This document shows, in pieces, positions 1 through 9,749 of a DNA stretch of 64,000 nt. This DNA is from Snuella lapsa (GTDB lineage Bacteria; Bacteroidota; Bacteroidia; Flavobacteriales; Flavobacteriaceae). Where the stretch lies: assembly GCF_039539345.1 (NCBI RefSeq), contig NZ_BAABCY010000063.1:1-64000 (forward strand), in the 5' to 3' direction. The notes beneath the pieces are model-generated. The model was not told the origin of the DNA. It saw nothing but the letters and a program-made list of their open reading frames with translations, and made no database searches. The first letter of the stretch is position 1. Each line of letters opens with the position of its first letter. A program made the position numbers and the translations under genes.

Positions 1-90
1 TAATTTTTAATATAACTAAAGTGCTGCAATGAAATTGCAGGGTTTTAGACCCTAATTTGAAACCAATAAAACGAATTTCACCTCCATAAA

Positions 91-131
91 CAAACCGAGC
101 AATACTAAATTAGTATTGCTCGGTTTGTTTT
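91..131 (+). terminator. Strong intrinsic terminator, possibly bidirectional
   Basis: Positions 91-108 and 110-127 are a perfect 18-bp inverted repeat around a single A (109), followed by TTTT on the + strand. The minus strand also has TTT after the stem, so it could stop transcription both ways. It would end transcription of a gene lying left of the window and insulate the bat operon. A smaller hairpin at 24-40 (CTGCAAT / ATTGCAG, loop GAA) lies upstream. Confidence 0.8.
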
Positions 132-180
132 AACCAATTATTAACAAAAGACCCGAGAATATTTTAACCAATCATTAACA
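128..180 (+). repeat. Two direct repeats upstream of moxR
   Basis: A 19-nt sequence TTTTAACCAATtATTAACA at 128-146 recurs at 162-180 with one change (T to C). The period is 34 bp, about three helical turns. Both copies lie directly upstream of the predicted promoter of the bat operon. They could be paired operator sites; no regulator is identified. Confidence 0.5.
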
Positions 181-204
181 GCGCATAAAGAAATATTTTA
201 ACAA

Positions 205-236
205 TTTGCATTGCTCAAATAAGGGCTGTATATTCG
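205..236 (+). promoter_or_regulatory. Probable Bacteroidota-type promoter of the bat operon
   Basis: TTTG at 205-208 and TATATTCG at 229-236 are separated by 20 nt. This fits the Bacteroidota sigma-A pattern (-33 TTTG, -7 TAnnTTTG), with one mismatch in the -7 box. The moxR start codon follows 22 nt downstream, so the leader would be short. Confidence 0.5.
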
Positions 237-258
237 AGGTTTTTAAAAAATAAACATA

Positions 259-1260
259 ATGGAAGAGATAGGTACAATTGATATTAAAACAATTAATGAA
301 AAGATAGAGAAAGAAAGTGCTTTTGTTGATTTGCTAATATTAGAAATGAACAAAGTTATTGTAGGACAAAAGCACATGGTAGAGCGTTTACTTATTGGTT
401 TGCTTGGTCAAGGCCATATTTTGTTAGAAGGTGTTCCTGGTTTGGCAAAAACATTAGCCATTAACACCTTGGCCAAAGCGGTACATGGTAGTTTTAGCAG
501 AATACAATTTACGCCAGATTTATTACCTGCGGATGTAACTGGTACGCTAATTTACAACATGAAGGTTAACGATTTTTCCATTAAAAAGGGTCCTATTTTT
601 GCAAATTTTGTGTTAGCTGATGAGATTAACAGGGCACCTGCTAAAGTACAATCGGCTTTACTTGAAGCTATGCAAGAAAGACAGGTTACCATTGGAGACG
701 AGACCTTTAATCTGGACAAACCATTTTTAGTAATGGCAACACAGAATCCGGTAGAACAGGAAGGAACTTATCCGTTACCAGAAGCACAGGTAGACCGTTT
801 TATGTTAAAAACGGTTATTGATTATCCTAAACTAGACGAGGAGCAACTTATCATGCGAGCCAATTTAAAAGGGGCATGGGATCAAGTGAACCCTGTTGTA
901 TCTATAGATCAAATCTTAAACGCGCAACAAGCAGTTAGGGAGGTCTATATGGATGAAAAAATAGAAAAATACATTCTGGACATTATTTTTGCAACACGAT
1001 ATCCAGAGAAATATAAACTTGCCGACTTAAAACCATTAATTTCTTTTGGGGCATCGCCACGTGGTAGTATTAATTTGGCAACGGCTGCAAAATGCTATGC
1101 TTTTATAAAGCGTCGTGGCTACGTAATTCCTGAAGATGTTAGGGCTGTAGTTTACGATGTGTTAAGGCACAGAATTGGTATTACCTATGAGGCTGAAGCA
1201 GAAAATGTAACCTCAGTGGATATTATCAACAAAATAGTAAATGAAATAGAAGTACCTTAA
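259..1260 (+). CDS. moxR: MoxR-family AAA+ ATPase
   Basis: AAA+ ATPase of the MoxR type, 333 aa, cytoplasmic. Visible motifs are Walker A (GVPGLAKT, near residue 58), Walker B (LADEINRAP), sensor 1 (ATQNPVEQEGTYPLPEAQ) and a C-terminal lid domain with the SFGASPRGS motif. MoxR proteins are thought to act as chaperones that mature or load von Willebrand factor A (VWA) proteins. Here it is the first gene of a run containing a DUF58 protein and the VWA proteins BatA and BatB, the classic context. The exact client is unknown. A promoter and paired direct repeats lie just upstream. Confidence 0.95.
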   Translation: MEEIGTIDIKTINEKIEKESAFVDLLILEMNKVIVGQKHMVERLLIGLLGQGHILLEGVPGLAKTLAINTLAKAVHGSFSRIQFTPDLLPADVTGTLIYNMKVNDFSIKKGPIFANFVLADEINRAPAKVQSALLEAMQERQVTIGDETFNLDKPFLVMATQNPVEQEGTYPLPEAQVDRFMLKTVIDYPKLDEEQLIMRANLKGAWDQVNPVVSIDQILNAQQAVREVYMDEKIEKYILDIIFATRYPEKYKLADLKPLISFGASPRGSINLATAAKCYAFIKRRGYVIPEDVRAVVYDVLRHRIGITYEAEAENVTSVDIINKIVNEIEVP

Positions 1261-1373
1261 AGGTTAACAGTACTCAGGGGCAAATAGCAGTTGCTCGCGC
1301 TACTGATTACTAAAAAGACTCAACAGTTATTATCATAGCTGTAAACTGAGACTGAAAACTGTTTACTGAATAA

Positions 1374-2240
1374 ATGGATACTAAGGAATTACTAAAAAAA
1401 GTACGAAAAATAGAGATCAAGACACGACGGTTGTCTGATCATATTTTTGGAGGGGAATACCATTCGACCTTTAAAGGCCGTGGTATGACCTTTAGTGAAG
1501 TACGCCAATATCAATTTGGCGACGACGTACGAAATATAGACTGGAACGTAACGGCCCGTTACAACGAACCTTTTGTAAAGGTTTTTGAAGAAGAGCGAGA
1601 ACTTACCATGATGCTCATGGTAGATGTTTCGGGTTCTGAGCTATTTGGTACCGAATCCCAATTTAAAAATGAAGTAGTTACTGAGATAGCAGCTACCCTA
1701 GCGTTCTCTGCAACACAGAACAACGATAAAATTGGTTTAATTTTATTTTCTGACAAAGTTGAACTTTATATCCCGCCTAAAAAAGGGCGCTCGCATGTAC
1801 TCAGAATTATTCGGGAACTTATCGAATTTGAACCGGAAAGTAAGCAAACCAATATTGCGGAAGCTTTGAAATTTATGTCTAATGTAATGAAGAAAAAGGC
1901 TATTGCTTTTGTTTTATCTGATTTTATAGCGGACGACTATAGCCAAACAATGAAAATTGTTGCCGGAAAACATGATGTTACTGGTATTCGTATCTACGAT
2001 AAACGTGAAGAGGAGATTCCAAATCTAGGCATGGTACAAATGCAGGATGAGGAAACAGGTGAGCTTATGTTGGTAAATACTGCTTCGAAGAAAGTACGAC
2101 GAAACTACAGTAAATTTTATCACGAAAAAGTAGATTATTATAAAGAGAGTTTCAATAAATCGGGTGCAGGTACAATAGATTGTCGCGTAGACGAAAGTTA
2201 TGTAAAAAAGCTTTTAGGGTATTTTAAACAAAGAGGATAA
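1374..2240 (+). CDS. DUF58 domain protein (VWA-like, MoxR partner)
   Basis: Cytoplasmic 288-aa protein with the DUF58 core: GRGMTFSEVRQYQFGDDVRNIDWNVTAR motif region near residues 35-62, then a VWA-like fold containing DVSGSELFG, a DxSxS metal-binding (MIDAS) motif. DUF58 proteins nearly always sit next to MoxR and upstream of the Bat genes. Start ATG at 1374 follows an A-rich stretch. The 113-base gap to moxR has no hairpin terminator but carries a degenerate ACTGA-rich stretch (about 1344-1372). Biochemical role unknown. Confidence 0.93.
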   Translation: MDTKELLKKVRKIEIKTRRLSDHIFGGEYHSTFKGRGMTFSEVRQYQFGDDVRNIDWNVTARYNEPFVKVFEEERELTMMLMVDVSGSELFGTESQFKNEVVTEIAATLAFSATQNNDKIGLILFSDKVELYIPPKKGRSHVLRIIRELIEFEPESKQTNIAEALKFMSNVMKKKAIAFVLSDFIADDYSQTMKIVAGKHDVTGIRIYDKREEEIPNLGMVQMQDEETGELMLVNTASKKVRRNYSKFYHEKVDYYKESFNKSGAGTIDCRVDESYVKKLLGYFKQRG

Positions 2241-2254
2241 TACGATTACGATTT

Positions 2255-3907
2255 ATGGTTAACAATTTTAGATTTACAAATTTTAAAATAAAACAGGATA
2301 AGAAACTTGTTTTGTCTTTATTCTTTGTTTTTTGTTCTTTATTCTCCTTTGCGCAAGTAAAAGCTGCTATTGATTCTACAAGTATAAAAATAGGGGAACA
2401 AATAACCTATCACATTCAAGTGGAAACGGACACCACTAGTTTGGTGGTTTTCCCTGAGGGACAAACGTTCACACCTCTTGAAATGATAGCATCTTATCCT
2501 ATAGATACTTTAAAAAATCAAGACAGGTACAATCTTATAAAAAAGTATGGCTTAACTCAATTTGATTCGGGAGCTTATACTATACCGAGACAAAAAATAA
2601 TAATTGGGGATAAAACATTTTTTACCGACTCCTTAAAAGTTGTGGTAAACAATATAATTATAGACACAACGAAACAAGGACTCTATGATATAAAGCCTAT
2701 TATAGAGGTTAGGAAATCGTCAAGTAAATGGTGGCAATATGTTTTACTAACACTTTTAATTCTGGGCATTATAGGTTTTTTGATGTTTTGGTTTATATGG
2801 CGGAAAAAACCATTAACGGAGGCTGAACAAATAGCTTTATTACCTCCTTATGACCGCGCTAAATTAGCATTGAAAAAACTTGATGAAAGCCACTATTTGG
2901 AGCACTCTGAATTGAAAGAGTACTACTCTGAATTAACACTCATTATTCGTAAATACTTAGATGAAAAGGTGTACGATCATTCTTTGGAAAGCACTACGGA
3001 TGAATTAATTACAAGACTACAATTGCTTAAAGAGGCCAACAAAATAGACCTAAGCAGGGACACCATAAAAAACATTGAAAACATCTTAAAACGGGCCGAT
3101 TTAGTAAAATTTGCCAAATCGGCTCCAGATATTGCCTTAGCTGAACTGGACAGGGAAACGATTGATGCAGAAATAGACCATGTAAAAGAAGTGCTTCCTG
3201 AGCCCACGGAAGAAGAAAAACTTTTAGACGAAAAGTACAGGGAGACCTTGGAACGTAAAAAAAGGCATAAAAAAATTATCATTACTGCCGTTATTAGTGT
3301 GTTTCTTTTATTTGCTACCATAACTGGGTTTTCGATAAAATATGGTTTTAACTATGTAAAGGACACAATTATTGGCCACAGTAGCATGGAGCTTTTAAAA
3401 AGCGATTGGGTAACCAGTGCTTATGGTTTCCCTCCTATAACATTATCTACGCCAAAAGTATTAAAACGTATGACTCCCCAATTGCCAGAGGAACTAATGG
3501 CTCAAGTGGACATGACTATGTTTGGGTATGGTAGTTTAATAGATAAATTTAGTGTTGTTGTTGCTACTTCCAAATTTAAAAACCTAGGTGAAAATAAAAT
3601 TGATATAGAAAAAGCCATAGAGGGTAACTTAAAAACATTTGAGGCTGCTGGTGCTCAAAATATTGTTACCAAGAACGAAAAATTCGCAACACCCAATGGT
3701 GCTGAAGGTATTAAAGTATATGGTTCTCTAGACTTACCTATACCTAACACTGATAAACTGGAGAGGGGCAATTATGTTATTTTAGGCTTTACCGCAGAGC
3801 ATGTTATTCAACAGCTTATAATGTCATGGCGAGAAAATGATACTTACGCAGACCAAATAGCAGAACGTATTTTAAACTCAGTTGAACTTAAAGAAGCAGC
3901 AGAATAA
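2255..3907 (+). CDS. Bat-operon membrane protein (short BatD-like)
   Basis: A 550-aa protein with a signal peptide ending near residue 34 (FSFAQ), a periplasmic beta-rich region resembling BatD N-domains, a transmembrane helix near residues 165-185, a long charged helical cytoplasmic part (LPPYDRAKLALKKLDE...), a second transmembrane helix near residues 345-365, and a C-terminal domain of unknown function. It is 14 bases after the DUF58 gene and its stop overlaps the batA start. In Bacteroidota Bat operons an extra protein of this type usually lies between DUF58 and BatA. The C-terminal domain after the second helix is not recognised. Confidence 0.8.
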   Translation: MVNNFRFTNFKIKQDKKLVLSLFFVFCSLFSFAQVKAAIDSTSIKIGEQITYHIQVETDTTSLVVFPEGQTFTPLEMIASYPIDTLKNQDRYNLIKKYGLTQFDSGAYTIPRQKIIIGDKTFFTDSLKVVVNNIIIDTTKQGLYDIKPIIEVRKSSSKWWQYVLLTLLILGIIGFLMFWFIWRKKPLTEAEQIALLPPYDRAKLALKKLDESHYLEHSELKEYYSELTLIIRKYLDEKVYDHSLESTTDELITRLQLLKEANKIDLSRDTIKNIENILKRADLVKFAKSAPDIALAELDRETIDAEIDHVKEVLPEPTEEEKLLDEKYRETLERKKRHKKIIITAVISVFLLFATITGFSIKYGFNYVKDTIIGHSSMELLKSDWVTSAYGFPPITLSTPKVLKRMTPQLPEELMAQVDMTMFGYGSLIDKFSVVVATSKFKNLGENKIDIEKAIEGNLKTFEAAGAQNIVTKNEKFATPNGAEGIKVYGSLDLPIPNTDKLERGNYVILGFTAEHVIQQLIMSWRENDTYADQIAERILNSVELKEAAE

Positions 3908-4914
3908 TGTTTGAAGGGATCCAATTTTTAAACAAAGAATTTTTCTGGGTATTATTAGCACTACCCCTAGCTATACTTTGGTATAGTTTTAAGCATAAAA
4001 AGCAAACCGCTGAGCTTAAAATTTCCAGTTTAAAAGGGTTCAAGCTTACCAACTCTTGGCTACCAAAAGTTAAGCATCTATTGTTTATATTTAGACTAGT
4101 GGCTTTAGCCCTACTAATCACTGCCCTAGCCAGACCTCAAACGGTCGATGTATCTACAAGAACAAAAACCACTCGCGGTATAGACATCGTCATGGCAATA
4201 GACGTATCGGCCAGTATGTTGGCAAAAGACTTGTCTCCTAACAGGCTAGAAGCTCTAAAAAATGTGGCTGCGGAATTTATTAAAGGTAGACCTAACGATA
4301 GAATTGGTCTTGTAGAATATGCTGGTGAAAGTTATACAAAAACGCCTATTACGAGTGATAAAGCTATTGTACTAAGATCGTTAAAGGATATAAAATACAA
4401 CACTATTATAGAGGGAGGAACTGCCATAGGTATGGGATTAGCTACTGCTGTAAACCGATTGAAAGACAGTAAAGCCAAAAGTAAAGTAATTATTTTACTC
4501 ACCGATGGTGTAAACAATTCTGGCTTTATAGATCCTAAAATAGCAAGCGAACTGGCTGTAGAATACGGCATAAAAACCTATACTATTGGATTAGGCACCA
4601 ATGGAATGGCCTTATCTCCAATAGCAATAGATCCAAGAACTGGAGACTTTCAATACGGGCGTGTACAAGTTGAAATTGATGAAGAGCTTTTAAAGGAAAT
4701 AGCCCATGTTACGGGAGGGAAATACTTTAGGGCAACTAACAACAAAAAACTTCAGGAGATTTACAGTGAAATCAATAAGCTTGAAAAGACAGATATAGAG
4801 GAATTTAAGTACTATAATTACCAGGAAAAGTATCGGTCGTTAGTGATCTTGGCCGGACTGCTTTTAATAGTGGAATTACTATTGCGATTTACCTTTTTTA
4901 GAAGTTTTGTATAA
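3907..4914 (+). CDS. batA: BatA, membrane-anchored VWA protein
   Basis: Inner-membrane protein of 335 aa. Two N-terminal transmembrane helices (about residues 10-24 and 58-77) precede a VWA domain with a complete MIDAS motif (DVSASML near residue 98, then LTDGVNN), and a C-terminal transmembrane helix (LVILAGLLLIVELLL) ends it. The ATG overlaps the stop of the preceding gene by one base, implying coupled translation. BatA and BatB are paralogues proposed to form a membrane complex with BatC-E. The name 'aerotolerance' comes from Bacteroides genetics; mechanism unresolved. Confidence 0.93.
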   Translation: MFEGIQFLNKEFFWVLLALPLAILWYSFKHKKQTAELKISSLKGFKLTNSWLPKVKHLLFIFRLVALALLITALARPQTVDVSTRTKTTRGIDIVMAIDVSASMLAKDLSPNRLEALKNVAAEFIKGRPNDRIGLVEYAGESYTKTPITSDKAIVLRSLKDIKYNTIIEGGTAIGMGLATAVNRLKDSKAKSKVIILLTDGVNNSGFIDPKIASELAVEYGIKTYTIGLGTNGMALSPIAIDPRTGDFQYGRVQVEIDEELLKEIAHVTGGKYFRATNNKKLQEIYSEINKLEKTDIEEFKYYNYQEKYRSLVILAGLLLIVELLLRFTFFRSFV

Positions 4915-5037
4915 CAGAAAGGTGTATATGTAGTAGATATGATCTGTGAAATGTTTGAATGGTAAAAACAAATTAAGATAATTAATGTATTTGAGGGGAA
5001 TAACTAAACAAATACACGAAAAACAAATAAAAGATTA

Positions 5038-6075
5038 ATGTATCAATTAGAAGAGAAAATATGGTTTTGGGCATTGATTATTATTCCGATAATAATCCTA
5101 TTCTTTTTGGTGCTCCAAATATGGAAACATAAAGCTCAGTCCCGTTTTGCCAACAAGCAATTACTTAAAAGATTAAGCCCAAATAGGTCGTTATTCAAAT
5201 CTATTCTCAAAATTATTGTTTTGAGTTTAGCTTTTGCCTGTTTGGCTATAGCCTTGGTAAATCCTAAAGTTGGAACAAAGTTAGAAACGGTAAAACGTGA
5301 AGGTGTGGACATTGTCTTTGCTGTAGATGTTTCTAAAAGTATGCTAGCTGAGGACATAGCGCCAAACCGATTGGAAAAAGCAAAACAACTGGTAACGCAA
5401 ATAATAAATAATTTGGCCAGCGATCGAATTGGTATTATTGCCTATGCAGGAAAAGCATTTCCTCAATTACCAATTACCACCGACTATGCAGCTGCCAAGA
5501 TGTTTTTACAAAACATGAATACCGATATGCTGTCTTCGCAAGGAACGGCTATAAATGAAGCCATTAAATTAGCAAAAACCTACTTTGATGATGAAGAACA
5601 AACCAATCGGGTATTGATTATTATTTCTGATGGTGAAGATCATAGTGAAGAAGCTGCTCTGGTTGCTGAAGAAGCTAACGAAGAAGGCATTCGCATTTTC
5701 ACTATTGGTGTAGGAGACATAAAAGGAGGCCCTATTCCGGAGAAAAGAAACGGGATTGTACTTAACTATAAAAAAGACAGCAATGGGGAAACCGTAATTA
5801 CGCGCTTAAATGAAGAAACACTTCAAAACATTGCAAGTAAAGCCAATGGTATTTACATTAATGGGAAAAATACTAATAGTGTTGTAGAAAATATTCGTGA
5901 CATATTAAATGCGATGGACAAAACAGAATTCGAAGCGAAGCAATTTGCCGATTTCAAAGATCAATTTCAATGGTTTTTAGGCTTTGGTATTTTCTTCTTA
6001 CTATTAGATATTTTCTTGCTAGAACGAAAAACAGCTTGGCTTAAAAAGTTGAATTTATTTAACGAAAACTTATAG
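5038..6075 (+). CDS. batB: BatB, membrane-anchored VWA protein
   Basis: 345-aa paralogue of BatA with the same layout: two N-terminal transmembrane helices, VWA domain with MIDAS (DVSKSMLAEDIAPNR near residue 99, SDGEDH near 200), and a C-terminal helix (FLGFGIFFLLLDIFLL). The 123-base gap after batA contains an 8-bp inverted repeat (4986-4993 and 5009-5016) that could be an internal mRNA structure or regulator site. Same strand as the rest of the operon. Confidence 0.93.
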   Translation: MYQLEEKIWFWALIIIPIIILFFLVLQIWKHKAQSRFANKQLLKRLSPNRSLFKSILKIIVLSLAFACLAIALVNPKVGTKLETVKREGVDIVFAVDVSKSMLAEDIAPNRLEKAKQLVTQIINNLASDRIGIIAYAGKAFPQLPITTDYAAAKMFLQNMNTDMLSSQGTAINEAIKLAKTYFDDEEQTNRVLIIISDGEDHSEEAALVAEEANEEGIRIFTIGVGDIKGGPIPEKRNGIVLNYKKDSNGETVITRLNEETLQNIASKANGIYINGKNTNSVVENIRDILNAMDKTEFEAKQFADFKDQFQWFLGFGIFFLLLDIFLLERKTAWLKKLNLFNENL

Positions 6076-6175
6076 TTAACTAACAATAAAGCGGCTTTGT
6101 TTAATAAAAATGGTTAAACATTTATAATTTTTTTAACGATAGGAAAAAATGAGGTTTTATATCTTAGAAATAAAA

Positions 6176-7039
6176 ATGAAACAGATAACAACATTTATCT
6201 TGGTATTGATTGCTTCATTTTCTTTTTCGCAAGAGATGGACAAGGAACAATTATTGGCTCTAAAAAAAGCGAATGATTATGTATATGAAGCCAATAATTT
6301 AATAGGTAAAGAAGATTTTGTTTCGGCCGAAATGGCCTACCGAAAAGCCATTTCCAAACAACCAGAGAACATAGCAGGTATCTATAATCTAGGCAACTCT
6401 TATTATAGCGAAGGAAACTTTGAAGAAGCTTTATACCGCCTTCAGGAAGCAGCTAAAAATGCTGCCTCAAAAGCTGAAAAGCATAAAGCTTTCCATAATA
6501 TTGGGAATGCCTTAATGCAAAATAAGAGATGTAAAGAAGCTGTTGAGGCCTTTAAAAATGCTTTAAGAAATGATCCAACTGATGATGAGACTCGTTATAA
6601 CTTAGGAATAGCAAAAGCCTGCGAAGAACAGCAAAAACAGGATCAAAAGGACGAAAATAAAGACGATCAAAACAAAGAGGATAAGGAAAACCAAGATCAA
6701 AATAAAGACCAGCAAGACAAAGAAGAAAACCAGGACAAAAAGGATCAAGAAGGCGATAACAAAGACGATCAAAAAGACGAGGAAAAAGGTGAAGAGGATA
6801 AAAAAGAAGGGGACGACAAGAAAGACGAGGAAGGCAAGCCTAAAGATGAAAAAGAAAAGAAAAACGAAGGTGACAAAAACGAAGACAAACAACAACCAAG
6901 ACCACAATCTGGACAGTTGTCTCCTCAGCAAATAAAAAGTTTGTTAGAAGCCATGAACAACCAAGAACAAAAAGTTCAAGAAAAAATGAATGCTGAAAAA
7001 CAGAAGGGCATCAAAATAAAAACAGACAAAGATTGGTAA
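6176..7039 (+). CDS. batC: BatC, TPR protein with highly charged C-terminus
   Basis: Exported tetratricopeptide-repeat protein. An upstream in-frame ATG exists at 6149, but the ATG at 6176 places a clean signal peptide (MKQITTFILVLIASFSFSQ) at the N-terminus, so it is preferred; length is then 287 aa. TPR repeats occupy roughly residues 30-145. Residues about 150-245 are a low-complexity stretch of K, D, E, Q and N, followed by a short conserved-looking tail (SPQQIKSLLEAMNNQEQKVQEKM). This layout is typical of BatC. The acidic/basic tract is probably disordered and could tether partners in the Bat complex. Confidence 0.9.
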   Translation: MKQITTFILVLIASFSFSQEMDKEQLLALKKANDYVYEANNLIGKEDFVSAEMAYRKAISKQPENIAGIYNLGNSYYSEGNFEEALYRLQEAAKNAASKAEKHKAFHNIGNALMQNKRCKEAVEAFKNALRNDPTDDETRYNLGIAKACEEQQKQDQKDENKDDQNKEDKENQDQNKDQQDKEENQDKKDQEGDNKDDQKDEEKGEEDKKEGDDKKDEEGKPKDEKEKKNEGDKNEDKQQPRPQSGQLSPQQIKSLLEAMNNQEQKVQEKMNAEKQKGIKIKTDKDW

Positions 7040-7127
7040 AGTAAATTGCGATTAATTGATTACAAATTTTGAGATTTGCCTTATATCCTAAAAATGTAAA
7101 TCGTAGATTTAACATTGTATATAAATA

Positions 7128-8903
7128 ATGAATTTTATAAAAAAACATATTATACTGGTTTTATTACTCGCTACAAGTTTGTTATCTGCACAGGTAACGT
7201 TTGAGGCAAAAGTTAGTAAACAAAAACTAGGCATCAATGAACGTTTGCGTATTGATTTTGTAATGAATCAAGATGGCGATAATTTTAACCCTCCTGATTT
7301 TAATAATTTTACTGTAGTAGGAGGCCCCAATCAATCGGTACGCAATATATGGAACAATGGTGTAAGAAGCTATGAGAAAACCTATAGTTACTTTTTAGCA
7401 CCTAAAAAACGTGGCAATTTTACTATTAACCAAGCTACAATTAACATAAAGGGAAATGTATATAAAACGCTTCCCATTAAGATTGAGGTCACAGCAGCAA
7501 TAGATAAACCAAAGGACCCTAATGATCCAGATTATATTGCTTCTGAAAACATTCATCTAGTTGCCGAAGTTTCTAAAACCAATCCTTATCTAAACGAAGC
7601 TATTACAGTTGTTTACAAACTATATGTAGCTTTGGATACTGGCGTAAATAATTGGCGTGAAATAGACAGCCCCAGATACAATGACTTCTGGAGCCAAAAT
7701 ATGGATACTCAAGGACAAAAAGTTCAAAATGGCACTTATAATGGCGAGGATTATCGTTTCTTGGTATTACGAAAAACCGTATTGTACCCTCAAAAAACAG
7801 GGAAGTTAAATATTGAGCCCTTAACTTTAGACATTTCGGTGCAAGTCCCAACCAACAGACGCGATATTTTTGGCAGCCGTTTAATGAAACGTGTTAACAG
7901 AACGGTTTCTGCCGGCAATAAGACAATTAACGTTAAGCCATTGCCCGAAGCAGGTAAACCAGTAGATTTCACTGGAGCTGTAGGCGACTTTAACTTTGAT
8001 GTTACTACATCGAAAACAGAACTCAATGCAACTGAATCTTTACAAATTAAGGTTGGCGTTCGAGGTAATGGTAATTTAAAACTGTTTAAACTCCCTAAGG
8101 TTTCTTTACCAAGCTCTCTTGAAGTTTACGAACCAGAGCATACCGAAAACGTTAAAACAACTTTAGCTGGTATGCAAGGTAGTATTTTAGATACTTACAC
8201 TGTGGTACCTCAATACAAGGGCAAATATCCAATACCTAACATATCGTTTTCGTACTTCGATTTAAAAACTGAAAGTTATAAGCGATTAACTTCCAAAGAT
8301 ATTGTTATTGATGTACTAGAAGGCCCTACCAATAATGCCGATACAAATGACAATACCGTTGTTTCCAACATTGGAAAACAACGTGTTGTTTTAAATAGTG
8401 ATCAATTTGCTTTTATTAAGACCAAAACAACTTTTAAAGGTGTTGAGGACTCATTTTTCTTCAAAACAAAATTGTTTTGGAACTTATTATTGTTGCCATT
8501 TATAGCGATTCCATTGGCTATTGTAATTCGCAAAAAGAAGGCCAGTCGGGATGCCGATGTTTTAGGCAATAGAATTAGGAAAGCAGATCGCTTGGCTAAA
8601 AAGTATTTAAGTAATGCCAAAAAATCACTTGGTAAGAAAGAAGCTTTTTATATTGCTTTGGAAAAAGCATTACATAATTACTTAAAAGCTAAATTACTTA
8701 TTGAAACAAGTGACCTTAGTAAAGATAAAATTATTAGTTTACTTAAGGAAAAACAGGTAGAGGACAGTGTTGTTAATGAATTTATTCAAATTATTGAGAG
8801 CTGTGATTTGGCACGCTATACTCCAATTAACAATGTAACAATGCAGGAAGACTATAACAAAGCTGCAAAAACTATTTCTTTAATAGATAAACAAGCGAGT
8901 TAA
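7128..8903 (+). CDS. batD: BatD, membrane-anchored periplasmic protein
   Basis: 591-aa protein of the BatD (oxygen tolerance) family. A signal peptide (FIKKHIILVLLLATSLLSAQ) is followed by several periplasmic beta-sandwich domains (to about residue 440), a transmembrane helix near residues 450-468 (LFWNLLLLPFIAIPLAIVI) and a basic cytoplasmic helical domain. It ends one base before batE. BatD is presumed to be a structural partner of the VWA proteins; no catalytic motif is seen. Confidence 0.92.
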   Translation: MNFIKKHIILVLLLATSLLSAQVTFEAKVSKQKLGINERLRIDFVMNQDGDNFNPPDFNNFTVVGGPNQSVRNIWNNGVRSYEKTYSYFLAPKKRGNFTINQATINIKGNVYKTLPIKIEVTAAIDKPKDPNDPDYIASENIHLVAEVSKTNPYLNEAITVVYKLYVALDTGVNNWREIDSPRYNDFWSQNMDTQGQKVQNGTYNGEDYRFLVLRKTVLYPQKTGKLNIEPLTLDISVQVPTNRRDIFGSRLMKRVNRTVSAGNKTINVKPLPEAGKPVDFTGAVGDFNFDVTTSKTELNATESLQIKVGVRGNGNLKLFKLPKVSLPSSLEVYEPEHTENVKTTLAGMQGSILDTYTVVPQYKGKYPIPNISFSYFDLKTESYKRLTSKDIVIDVLEGPTNNADTNDNTVVSNIGKQRVVLNSDQFAFIKTKTTFKGVEDSFFFKTKLFWNLLLLPFIAIPLAIVIRKKKASRDADVLGNRIRKADRLAKKYLSNAKKSLGKKEAFYIALEKALHNYLKAKLLIETSDLSKDKIISLLKEKQVEDSVVNEFIQIIESCDLARYTPINNVTMQEDYNKAAKTISLIDKQAS

Positions 8904-8904
8904 G

Positions 8905-9654
8905 ATGAGAAACATCCTTTATATCCTAATATTTCTGTTTAACCTAGTGGGTTTTAGTCAAAATGACGCTTTGTTCGAGCAAGGAAATACCTTGTATAAT
9001 GATGGAAAATATGCCGAAGCTATAGAAAAATACCAGGCTATTTTAGACGCTAAGCAGCATTCATCCGCATTATACTTTAATTTAGCAAATGCCCACTATA
9101 AGCTTAATAATATAGCACCGAGCATTTACTATTATGAAAAGGCTTTACAATTAGATCCTAATGATACGGATATAAAAAACAACCTAGCCTTTGCAAAGAA
9201 CATGACTATTGATGCCATTGATATTGTTCCTGAAGGTTGGGTTGCCAAACTTATAAAAAACATCACCAATAGTTTGTCTTTTGATAACTGGGCCAAGTTA
9301 GCCATCGTTTGGGTATTCTGCTTCGTTGTTTTATTTTTAATTTATTATTTCGCTTATACTACCTTTAAAAAGCGCCTGGCATTTATAGCTAGTTTAGCAT
9401 CTTTATTTTTATTGTGTATTACGCTTGTATTGGCTTTTCACAGCTATAATTTAACTAAAAAGGATCGCCCAGCAATTATTTTTGCTCAAGAAAGCAAGGT
9501 AAAGAGCGAGCCCAATTCCCGAAGCGAAGAGTCCTTTAGGTTACATGAAGGCACCAAAGTCCAAATTTTAGACACTGTTAACAATTGGAAAAAAATTAAA
9601 TTAACCGACGGAAAGACGGGGTGGGTTTCCAATCAAGACATTAAAGCTCTTTAA
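8905..9654 (+). CDS. batE: BatE, TPR and SH3 domain protein
   Basis: 249-aa membrane protein: signal peptide (to about residue 18, GFSQ), TPR repeats at residues 20-95, two transmembrane helices (about 132-150 and 158-178), and a C-terminal bacterial SH3-like domain (VKSEPNSRSEESFRLHEGTKVQILD...GKTGWVSNQDIKAL). SH3b domains often contact cell-wall peptides. Last gene of the Bat block; no clear terminator follows it. Confidence 0.92.
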   Translation: MRNILYILIFLFNLVGFSQNDALFEQGNTLYNDGKYAEAIEKYQAILDAKQHSSALYFNLANAHYKLNNIAPSIYYYEKALQLDPNDTDIKNNLAFAKNMTIDAIDIVPEGWVAKLIKNITNSLSFDNWAKLAIVWVFCFVVLFLIYYFAYTTFKKRLAFIASLASLFLLCITLVLAFHSYNLTKKDRPAIIFAQESKVKSEPNSRSEESFRLHEGTKVQILDTVNNWKKIKLTDGKTGWVSNQDIKAL

Positions 9655-9749
9655 TAGCTTTCTTTTTATTATCTTGTAAACTACACATTCCTGTTTTTTA
9701 AGCATAGGAAGTAATAGGCATAGTACAAACAATTCAAAAGAATCATTCA

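Noticed and set aside
6602..6931. Minus-strand ORF rich in F, L and V that looks like a membrane protein
   Set aside because: It is the complement of the K/D/E-rich tail of batC; GAA/AAA-type codons read backwards give hydrophobic residues.
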